DNA from: Xylocopa sonorina
Taxonomy: Eukaryota > Arthropoda > Insecta > Hymenoptera > Apidae
Assembly: GCF_050948175.1 (NCBI RefSeq)
Contig: NC_135194.1
Location: 7,122,033-7,186,032, forward strand
Direction of reading: 5' to 3'
DNA: 64,000 nucleotides
Within the stretch, counting starts at the first letter, position 1, and the number at the start of each line of letters is the position of its first letter. Made by a program: the position numbers and the translations under genes. Below the pieces are notes generated by a model. It saw nothing but the letters and a program-made list of their open reading frames with translations. It was not told the origin of the DNA and searched no databases. Shown piece by piece: positions 39,343 to 51,300 of the stretch.

Positions 39343-42300
39343 ATGTTCATGTTCTGGAGCAAACGGACGGCGCTCACTAGACGTCTCCTAAAGGCCAAGG
39401 TCCGTGGAGAGCATGAAACCGAGTGTGAAGCTCAAGAGGATTCGTCACGTATTCATCGCGCAAACAACACAAGCGGCATCGACAACGAAACGAGCAACGT
39501 GACGGCAACAACGGGCCAAACAACCAGAGGAGCGCGTGGAGCGTCGTCAGGAGGTGCACCCGGCGGCGGAGGTGGCATTGGGGGAGGAGGAGGAGGAATT
39601 AGCGGTGGTGGTGGAGGAGGTGGAGAAGGTGGTGGTGGAGGAGCAGGAGGAGGAGGCGGAGGGGGAGGAGGCGGCGGAGGAGGAGGTGGTGGTGGTGGTG
39701 GAGGAGGAGGTAGCCGTATCTCGTCGGGTAGATTACAGCAAGGTTGTTGCGGCGGTGATCAAAGCCAGGACGATGACGAGGACCCCGTTCGTTTGATGAG
39801 GTGCAAGGAGCTCCTCAAATCGCTCAAGGAAACTCAACTGGAGATGTTACTCACCGCCGTTGAGAGCTCTGGTGCCGATCTCAGTTCGTGCGTCCTCGTG
39901 CCTCGCCAGCAACCCGAGGACGGGCACGATCCCGAGCAACAGCAACAGTGTTATCGTCATCACCGTTACCATCACTATCGTTACCACTGTTATCATCGGC
40001 ATCATCGTAGACATCACCGTTCCTCGTCGTTGGAGAACGAGGAGGATCAGAACTCTGGATCGGACGATTCGCGCGCATCGACGATGAGACCGGACCGATG
40101 CAGAGCACCTGTCCGTGGCTCGCCCGACAACGCGACGATTGATCCTCACCTGCTCTGCTGCCAGATCTGGCGATGGCCGGATCTTGCTCACTCGTCGGAA
40201 CTCAAGAGACTTCCTGTCTGTCATTCCGCTAAAGACCCCGTAAACATATGCTGCAACCCTTACCATTGGAGCCGGCTCTGCAAACCCGGTAAGCAATTCA
40301 TTCTTTTGTCTCTTCTTTTATTTATTTATTTTTTTATCCTTCTTCTTTCTTTACAATCTCTGACCGTGATCGCACGAGATTGCTCCTATCGTGCGATAAT
40401 CATTTTGAGTAGCAACGACTTTGCGAGTTGTGTGGGGAATTGGAAAGGACTCGTTGGACGTGTATATCCATAAATTCTTAGCAATTGTTCTATAATTATA
40501 TGTACGCGGTATTTAAACTGAATTATTTTTATCGCACTGATTCATGATTTTCTTCAGTACTTATGCATACGAAAAGTTGAGAGATCGTGACAGTCTTTTT
40601 ATTTTAGTAATAGTAGTGTACATAATAATAAATCTTTAATTGGTAATAATGTTTTTGACGTTGAATTAGAAGGGTTTCTTACATTTTTCAATTAATCTCT
40701 TCCAGTGTTTTAGAGTTTGGATTACAATTCGATATTTGTAATGTTGTCTACATAATATGCAGTAGATGCTAGGTTTCGTAGTTAGTAAAAATATTTAAAT
40801 TATAGTCGAATTAAACTATAATTCTGCACCCTACTGATTGCAATTATCTAAAGGGTTATGTAGAAATGAAATTTTAATGCTAGAAATATCGTACAAAATG
40901 TATTCGTACGTTTAATACATATGACGTATATTACACTTATTCCAAGTTCGTAAACATTGGTAAATAAAAATAGCGATGACCTTACAGTTCTGATAAGTTC
41001 GAAAGTCGATAACTTAATTATAGAGATGAAATAATAAAGTACTCGCTAATAGATTTCATTTGTTTTAACTTCTGCAAGCAGATTACAAACTATCGTCATG
41101 TCTGTGACTGTGACTCTTGCAATAATTACGTAGTTCAAATTAAATTCGAGATTGACGAGTTTCGCATCTCGACGTTTACTCACCTTTTTCGAAGCTACCA
41201 GTCACTAACTCACCAAAGTTATTTACTAATTGGTAGGGCAAACACCGGATGCGGAGGATCGAAAGGGGACAGGAGTTAAAACTGAAGATGAACTTATAAT
41301 CGAATGTTTGGCTATAGTTTACACATTTTATTAGGAGAATTAAATTCGTGTAAAGTGAGACGTCGTGGTCCATTTTGTCATTTTGCCATTTCAGTTAGCC
41401 ATCAATTGGGTTCGTGACATTGATCGCTCGATAAATTTAAGACCGGAATGCGGAATGGAATTCGCACTTGCCGTGGAAATGGCAATTTTGTAATACAGAA
41501 ATATAATTTAGGCACATTTCTATCAGACGATAACCAGAATTGACTACTTATGAATTATCCAAATTTTTATCAACGTTTAGCTATTCAAAAAAAAAAAAAA
41601 AAAAAATAACAATCGCACAAATTGAACTGGGAAAAATATGAAACACATTCAAAAACATTATTATTATTTGGCAATTATATTCAAATTTAAAATACTATCT
41701 ATATACATATATAAATATTTCATTTGTAATTGTTCTTCATTGTGATTGAAAAAGTTAACATTAAAATTAACATAGAGTTTCACCAACTTTAATCGATAAT
41801 ATTTATCCTGGGTAGAGTGCTCGATATAAATTAGAAATGTTAAACGTTCAACTTAACGTCATCTTAAGTTTCGCTAGCTACAAAAATCATTTTCACTTAC
41901 AATCGATGTAACAATTGGCTGCGACAAATCGACAAAGCACATTTACTGCGTGTTGAAATCATAGAATGGCGCACTACTTGTCACCGTTGACAAATGCATG
42001 GATACCCCATTAAAAACGACAACCCATAGCCGACGCTGACTATAAGCGTCGTTAAGACGTCTCGAGAAATCAGCTGTCACCGTCGTAAATTCCAGGAATA
42101 ACAGATTTATGAAGTCATCCACGTGTGTACAGATTATCACGCGAAGAACGTTGTGAATATAGAATTCTAATAAATTAGCAGCAGAGCCACGAGAGACAAT
42201 GGCAGACTATTGTCTTCTGATTGCAGCTCGCAATATCATACATTGTCATCAATGAATAAAATTGTTAATCGAATGAAGTAGCTTGGCGATTCCAAACGCG

Positions 42301-45300
42301 AACACTTGTACGATGATCAGAATGAATGTTGGGCAATGTTCGGGGGTTCGTCGCGCGTCTGCCACCCCTTCCAATCTTTCGCTTCGATGGCCATGATAGC
42401 ATCTCTGCGTATTTTCACTATTCTTTGAACCTACTTGAACTTTTCATAGACGTAAAAAGCAGGACTTGTATTCTCTAACAGGAATTGGCAGAAGTTTTTG
42501 TTTTAACTTAATCAAGTGTGAATTTAGTTCTATATCGTTTAGTACAATGATTATTGCTTAATTCTCACATTAGAATAAGAAACTATAATCAGCTACAACA
42601 TTCTCGTTTTACAAAGAAGCAAAATTTTGACCACGGAGTGTCTAAGGAAAGTTTCAAGTTATAGGATAACAAAATTTCGTTTCGCATGCGTTTCACACTT
42701 GCAAGGTGTGCGATACATGCCCGTTTTCTGAACGAATTCTTAAAATTCACGACGATCATCTTAACCGATGGTACCTCTCGAATCGTTGATTAAGTCTGCG
42801 GTTGTTCTCGTTCGAGGGTACCGCGGCTGTAACGTCGCTTCGGGACCGGGCAACACGGTCGAACGACGTGAAAGATCGGTATTGTAACGACAGCATGCTG
42901 CGAAGCAAATTCTAATCGTCAGCGGCACGTAGCTCGCTAACAAGCCCACAGCCTGGGGTCACCGTGAAACCGTAATTTATCGCCACTAGCAGGGAGCATT
43001 AGCCGATGTCCAGGTGCTCGAGTTCCTAAGTAAGTGAGCAGCGCACGCTTTCGTGGACTGAATAAACTCGGAGCGAGCCGCGTTCGAGCGCTGCGCTCTT
43101 TTCGAATCAACTATTCGCGCCCAACTAATGGAACGAGAACGGAATAGCGAACAATATCTGTACGTGTAAATGTTCCCGATTGCTTGCGCGATGGATGACT
43201 TGCGTTAAACGCAATAAACTTTTATAAAGCGGCCGTTTCGCTCCGTTATGCGAATTGGCGATGAGGCGCGGCTTCACGCTTCCGTTGTCGGTGCTGAGGG
43301 TGAACCCGCCAGGAATTATTCGACGCGACTGGACAAGTCGAAATAACGAAACGGATTGCGTACGTCTAACGATCGCGATGGACGCTACGGTTGCACGAGG
43401 CGCTGAAGGTTTTAAGATTACTCGGTATTCTGGGAGATGACGATCGGTGCCTAAGTATAATTCAATTGCACTCTAGTAAGCATTAGTAGCAACGTAGAAG
43501 ATTTCGAGCGTAGATGTTATTGTCTCTTAAGAGTGAATAATGGTGCTTCAGAATCGTCGACAGGTTTAGTATCGAAATTGATGATTGTGAGCGATAGTAT
43601 TACCCGGATACATGGATGGCAATGTGTTCGTGACGGAAAATAGAATGCTTGTGTGGCGTGTGGGCAATATCTATTATCCCATCGTAAATAGACCTTTTAC
43701 AGGTCTCAGTGTCTGTGTTATACGATTGTATTTCCAATTAAACATTGCTCGGGAACATTAATTCTATCCGAAGTACATACTTTCTCCTCAAGATTTATGA
43801 TACACTCTACCAATTGGCGAAATCATTTATCGCTTGTTAAGATTAGTAATTGCGTTTCTAAAATTTCTTGCAAAAAGATTCTCCTCCTAGCCTCATTTCT
43901 AACAGAACTAAAAATTGAAATGTATACGCGTACAACGACACGCAACGTCGTTTCTTCTTCTCTTTTCTTCATTTTATTGAAAGAAAAAAGGTTTAGGTTT
44001 TACGTAGACATCGATGAATAGAAATATTATCCTCTTACAGAATTACCATTGGATAGGAATCGTCGCAAGATGTGCTGCGATATCTATCTGACCTTATTCG
44101 TACCCTCGGTTCGCGCATTCCTCCGCGATAAAACCGAAGGAATTATTATGCAGCCGTTGTCATTAGTCGGTATTGCGTTTAATCGTGAAATTTATTAAAT
44201 TCGCTGTCCCGTGGCACCGTCTGTCTGCTCGTTGGCGGCACGAATTAAAACCACAAAAAACTGTTGCGCTCTATCGACAGATAGATGGAGCAAGCGAGAG
44301 GGAGAGAGAAAGAGAGACAGCGAGTGAGAGGCGCCAGCGAAACGCGGGTTTACGTAACTCTAACGATCATTTAAGTGAATGCTGTTCAACTTTTGTGGCA
44401 AAATAGATAAAAGCTAATAACCTGCCTAGTCAAAACGTTTAAATGATAAAGAATAACGGTGACGGGGAATAATTGGCTATTTATGTGGCCATCGTTTAAT
44501 TCGCGGACACGTTTCTCCTGCCTCGAACGTCGGGGTGGATAAATGTTCGATACGGTTTCGAATCGATACGACGGGATCGAGCGCAGAAATCGGGCACTCT
44601 AAATGTCTGTTACAAAATTAACTCATTAAGCGTAAGTCGTCTGTAGCCAGACGATGTAAAAGATACGATAACGAGGTGCGATTAATAGAAATATTTCCGT
44701 TTCTAATGGGATTCTATTCTAATCGGTTTGTGATACGAATTTGAGCGATGTTCAAAAATCTATGATAACATCGATTTTGTTATTGCACTTGACAAGTTAT
44801 TGTACTTTGAAAAGTAATTAATTACAGAGATAGCTTCTTAATCCTTGCATGTTTCTAAAGTGTCGCGCGGTGTGATTACCATTAAATATCGGCTGACGTA
44901 TTTTCTTATGAAACTAATTAGACGCGAAACGATTTGTAGACATTAAAATTCGCGACCGCTAATAATATTCTAATATGATACTCTAATTCATTTATAGGAC
45001 AGCTTTTCACGCGTTGGTATACTTAACGAGATCTAAATGTTAGTTTTGCCACGTTAATGTCGCACAGCGTGCGCGTACGCCAGAATAAAAAGAGTCTGAA
45101 ATTGGTTTAAAGTTCATAACAACACGAAACGTGTTTATAACAACCAGCGAGTGTCGTGTTTATTAAATAAGAAATCTATTTGTCAGTTATCCGAAGGAAA
45201 TCGACGTACACTATATATATTGATATACGGGGCGCTAGAGCAGGAAAATCGAATTGCTCTTAAAAGATTGTCGCGGCATTTAGGCGTGAAGCAATAGAAG

Positions 45301-48300
45301 AGATATGGAAGCAGCGGTGGTGGCGATAAATCGCGTCTACGATATTGGTTAAATGATCATGAGGGCATTACTCTAATCGTTTTTATGGGACCACCTTCTA
45401 CTTGCTCGAGTGCCCGCGAGGAAACTCGTAAACCAATATCTTGGCGCACAACATTATCTAAGCGACGGCTAAGCCTGCTAAGAACCGACGCAGAGCATTC
45501 TCGGTGGCACTGAATAGGTGGTTTCGCGGCAATATTATCTACGCGGTAGTTTAAGCGTCTGTCCACATCAGCGTGAATAAACACCGCTAACAACCGAGAA
45601 TTTTTCGTGCTTTCCTTCGAGACAAACTTTTTTCCATCGCTAATCAAATCGATTCTAAATATGCGTAACACTTTCGCGCGACGGATACTTTTAAAATGAG
45701 AACCTGTAAGCTTGGAATAGTAGCGCCTCTTCTTCGCGTTCGGATGACGAGTACATCGTGAAAGACGACACTTGTGAAAGAAACTGGAGCACAAGTAGCC
45801 TGCTCTAGCGGCAAGAAATATTGGCTAGCCACTAGATGCGCATTTGTCGCCGACGTGCATTGCTTTTGCAGCGGACCGCGTACTGCGAACAGCCTGGTGC
45901 GCGGATCTAGAGCGCAACGAAAAGAATGCCTCGGGGAAGAAAATTCGCAGTGATAGGGTAATTTCGTTACGTTTAAGACGCGGATAGACGCGCGTGGCGT
46001 TGTCACGTGAACGATACGCGGCGGCGCTGATTCGTCATAGTTGGACGCATCGCGTTCGATCCATCGGTAATTGTCAGCGGCGAAAAATCGCCGCGCAAAG
46101 TAAACACCGTGTCGGGTCGCGACGCGTCGCGGCCACGTTCAATTTCCTATTAATAACCGTCAGAGTGTTCGCGACGCGACGGAACGTGGCTAGGCGACGG
46201 TGGATCGAGCGCCGGTGATATTTGGCGGAAACGAAAATCCTCCAATATAGGAAAATATAAACGAGATCCTTCGGATTCCACGGGCAGAGATTTCCACGTT
46301 TAATAATAGGCGGCGGGCTGGTCGCGTCAGCGCCCTCTCTCTCTCTCTCTCTTTCTCTCTGTCGACCGCGTACGCGCGCGCGCGCGCGCATACCCAGAGG
46401 AGGTTGACGACGCGTTCGGGAAAAGAGAATGAGAAATAACGCGAGAAGAATGTCGCCTGTGGAACGACCGAATACAGACGCGTCTCGGGAGAGAGATCGA
46501 GCGAGAGGTAGAGGAGTATAGGAGGCGGTGGCGGCGAACGAGGATCCGAGAGTGGCACGCATGGAAAAGAGAGATAAAAGGGGGAGCCCGAAAGCGGGGT
46601 GGAAAGGAACGCGAGGAAAGAGCCCTATCGGACCAGTGTGTATACCCAGGCCCGTGTAGAAGGTGGAAGAGAAAGAAAACGGCCGGCGAAGCGGCCGGCG
46701 TTTTCGTATGCGTGTATATATGTACCAATCGGCGGACAATCAAAGTTATGGCCAGAAGGAAATGAATCTAAAAATAAAGCGTATATTGGCCGAGCCGCGG
46801 CCTGCTAAAAAGGAAGGAAAGAGAGCAGCCGGCGAGAGAGGCCGCGGAGAAGTATGCATAGAAGAAAGAGAAGAGAAAGACGGAAAGCGGGACGGGGAAG
46901 GCGGCCGAGGGGGTGAGAAAGAGGGAGAGAAGGAGATAGGGAAAAGAAAGATCAAGCCGAACGATACGCGAGGAACGAGGGGGAGAAGCGGTCTGAGAGG
47001 ACGGGGCGCCGTTGAACATGTGCGGTTTCGATCGGCAGCGGGGTCGAGGGGGCCGTCGAGCGGTCGTGTCGAGCGTATTGCCGCGGGAGAGACGGGGGCA
47101 GCCGAGCGTCGCTGGCGGGAGATGATGCCAATGGGTGGGGTGAAGAGCGGGCCGCGGAACGGGGCGAGAGGGACGCAGCCCGGCGCCGCTACGTGTCATT
47201 GCTGGCGCCAGCTAATTGTCGAGGCCAGTCGGCATTAGCCGACGAGCTGACCGAACCGAATCGAGCCGAACGGAGCGGTTCTCGGCCGCGTTCGCCGGCC
47301 AGTGCCGCGTACACGATCACGCGCGCCGAATCGACTTGCGATGCTTTTTACAGCTGGAGAAATGTCCACGGTTACGGACTGTTTTATGGATGTATACTCT
47401 CACCTTTCTCGATAACGATCGCTGGTTCGATTGTTCGAGGAGATATCTTCGATTCCTTCTTCGTTTTATTAATCAAATAATTGGATACTATCTCTTGGTG
47501 CTTTCTTCGATATACGAATGAAACATTTCTCAGCGAATTCCAACGATGTTAGTCGCTATTATTGGCGCTGTATTTTGGTACTCGGAATACATGTATCCAC
47601 GATCAAAAGAGGGAACTGTCGATTAAAAATACATCGATAGTTTACAACAGCAGACGCTATCGACTGTATTTATCTACCTTGTTGTAGCTTTTTGGAGTCG
47701 CTTCAAGTTTTTCCTCCGAGCTGTGCAATCTTAGAAAAGGCGTCTGGGAAATGGAGGAGGCTCGCTGTTCCACGAGATAAACGAAGCCACGTTCGTGGGT
47801 AAATAGTTTTCAGGGATAGTTTCGAAAGATTATTCCATTGTTAGATGTGTCTTAAAATTGAGATAATTGATTTCTCAGTTGTTTTTCTTTTTCCGGATAA
47901 ACGGAGGCTTCTCGGAATGATAAGGTTCGAATGATTGCCCGTGATTTATACTGCCAGAAAGGAAAAATGGTTTTACTAATATTTTCTAATTCGATGTTAA
48001 ATTCTTTTACTATTTTATTAAAAAAAAAAAAAAATGTGCAATGCGTTACATTTTCAAACGCGCACGTGCAGTATAATATTATTCAGATAAGTAGAGAAAT
48101 TTTTCAACTCGACATTTCATTAACTCAACTCCGAATATTCATTTTGAGATGGCACATACGGAGGTGGCTTAAACGCCCGCGATGAGACGACGAAACAGGT
48201 TCCGTCAAGGAAATTAAATTATTTATTAATGCCACGTGGATCGGTGCTCGGTGGCCACAAGTTTTTTGCGTCGCCCGCTTGTATTTAGTGAATGTATACG

Positions 48301-51300
48301 TCGGATTTGAATACGATTTTCTATCGTAAACATAATCATCGAGCGTTTTATAGCCGTCGGATACACGGCTACAGTGTTCGCCGACATTTATCGAAGGTGA
48401 ATCGCGTACGCGGCGGCGCCTTGTTTTCGCAACCCGCAGACACAAACGGTTGCCGTCGTCTTTTATCTGTTTTTGCATTCGACAGTATGCGAATATTGCG
48501 GCGCTGTTAATAATTCACACCGACAAATCGATTATCATCAGCCAGACGGTGTCGCCACGCAGATTGTCGCACTTGTATCCACGTTCCTTATCGTTGCAAC
48601 TTTATTCCACGGCCCGAATCGTTTTCCCTCCTTAGGCGTCGCCGTTTCCACTCCTTATTATCGCACGGGTGCAATCTACATATTTGTTTGCTTTCGCATA
48701 TTTTCGAGCGGCGTAGATGTGTATAGCGGTGAATCGTTTCGTCGAGGGAACAAAACGATATCGCTCTATTTTCGAGTTTTTTACGGCCATCTCGTCTCGT
48801 CGTTCGAGGAACGTGCAACTCGAACGTTGTTTGAATTAATAAAATATAGCTGGAAATATTTAAGCGCAACAAAAGGTACCTCGTCATCGCTTAAATTGTA
48901 CATTAAATACGAGCTCGGAAATTAACGGTGTCAATTTTAGAAGCTAATGCACGTTCACTGTACGAAATACAGTCTCTATTAATAGTGGGAAAATGTGGCT
49001 ACAATTTTGACACTTTGGCACTGTATTAAATTTCCGTGCCGAAATCAGAATTAATTTCCTGTACGCGCATCTCCGGAATTTATTCGCTTTAATTCACTTT
49101 CGCCGACGTCTTGCAAATAGTAGTTACTTTCTGGGTTTTTTTTCTCTTTCTTGCGCGCGCCGTAGTGTGAAACGATCTCGAGTGGTTGTCAGCATAAATC
49201 ATCATTGCATTAGTATTGCGTGATCGATTAAAAAAAGGGGAATAAACGTTTTACAGCAAAAAATACTGAAATAAATTACAGGGTTAATAGGAATTGATAA
49301 ATACGAATTGTTTACCCTCCACGTTGTAGCTTCGGATACCAGTATATAATAATTCTCATTTCCAAATGTTATATCTCAAATAAATACGAGTAATGCTGTT
49401 TTACTACATGGTACACAAATCTGAAAACGAAAATATTAGTACTTTTTCGTTACAGATCGCACAAAATGTAATACAGTAACAGAATAGTAATTTTAGATGC
49501 TACTTTACGTCATTTTTAACCTTATTCTACCCAACTCTAGGTCATTTCAATCCCATCCTACCACTACTTGAACGGTAACCTTATATCATATTACGTTAGA
49601 ATTCATAAGTCTTTCTCATACACGATTAACTAGTTACTAACTAATTTAAAAACTCCTTTGAACGCTCTCAAGATCAACCAAGATTTCTTATATAATCTTA
49701 CCACTGCCAGTTAATCGTTACACCCATCGTTGGTCTAAAATCCACTCTGTTCAACATCTCTCTTACACGATACGCATACACGATACACATAAGCTTATAA
49801 AAATCGCAGTGCAACTTTAAAGAATCACAAATAAGAGTGCATACAAAACTACTTACAATAGAAACCGGCTCAAGGCTTTACCAAACCATTCTAGGTTTAC
49901 CAAACCATTCAGGTTTACCAAACCTGAGTATTCTATCACTTTCAAAGGACCAGAAGTGTACTCGCGGCACGCTCTATCTCGCGCGTTTCAAGTCTCATTT
50001 TCCACGTTCTAAGTTCAATATTTTCAAACGTCGGTGGCGAGGATCGTACGGCTTTTTTCTGCGCGTCTCGCGATTCTCGACGTAGCGGTCGTTGCCGCAC
50101 GGCTTCGACCCGCCATTCATACCTCGCGCGGCCGAGCAACGCGAGGCAATGGCAAGCAAGGTCACCGTGTTTTGGCAAACTGCGAGAGCGCCGGCGCACG
50201 GTGCAGAATTTCAAATGGACCGGCTGAGTCAGGAATTTAATTTTAATTGATACGTCGCCTCGGTCTGGTACCACGCGAAGTACCTCCCTTTGTTTTTCGA
50301 ATGTTACGCGACAACCGCGAGGGCGGAGGGAACTTCTGCCGTCAGTATAAATATGGCGATACGTCGTTCTTAGGATCCTCGCCATTCTTTTTATCCTGTT
50401 AATCGTAGTAGATGATTAGTATCTCGTATCTCGATCGTTGATTTTTCGTATTGAGAAATGAGATGAATTAGCATCAGGATAATTTACGTCAAGTAAATTG
50501 ATGGAAAAATTGATACTTGAGAATGAAGTGTTTAAATTTATAGAACGCAGTGAAGTATTTCATGAATTCGTATGAGTCGTGGAAAATATAAATAGCAGAG
50601 ACTAAATGTTTGTTATTATATTTGCTATTAGTCAAGATTGTGTCAGAGTCACGACGGAAGATTCGTGTGTAGGCGCCGCTATCAGCCCACGGAACGCTGT
50701 TACGCGACTTTTGAACGAATATTAAATTGTTACTATTTAGTTTTGATGAAAAGATTTCTTTCACTTCTCATGATATGAAATTCTTTTATTTTATAGCACT
50801 GATTTGAAATCTCGCGATCATAAAGATGCAAATAAGATAGAATTTGGTCCAATTCGAAAGTTGCATAGCGCTTCGAATAATTTTTACAGTCTATCCAAAA
50901 TTAGAATCATTCTTTTTTTCTCATTTCTTTGAAATGAGTTTTGCATTTTTTTCTAAGCAGCAATAGATATGCTGCATCACATCATAATGCAAAACTATTA
51001 CATTCCACAATAACATCCTGGATGCTAATTTCTCAGAACTATATTACCCTTAATTTTAATAATTCCTCCATAATTTCTTTAAACTCACATTGCATTTGTC
51101 GCAACCCACGCTTCGCATTCCTTTCACTTTCTTTATTATCCATTATTCTTACATACGCTCCTTTTGCACGCTGAGAACATTCCAATCAAGCTCAACAGAA
51201 TACCATTACAAACATTTCCACTTTGTAACCTCATAACATTAATCCTAATAAATTCGACGAAACAGGATTTAAATTCTTACACAAACAAACCATGCTTTAC

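Noticed and set aside
46074..46739. 221-codon minus-strand ORF
   Set aside because: Ser/Arg/Leu-rich, runs through CT and CG repeats, overlaps other ORFs in two frames, and has no motif.
46663..47238. 191-codon + strand ORF in a CpG/GA-rich stretch
   Set aside because: Composition is almost only Arg, Lys, Glu and Gly, overlapping ORFs exist on the other strand, and it lies in an intron. It reads as a product of base composition.
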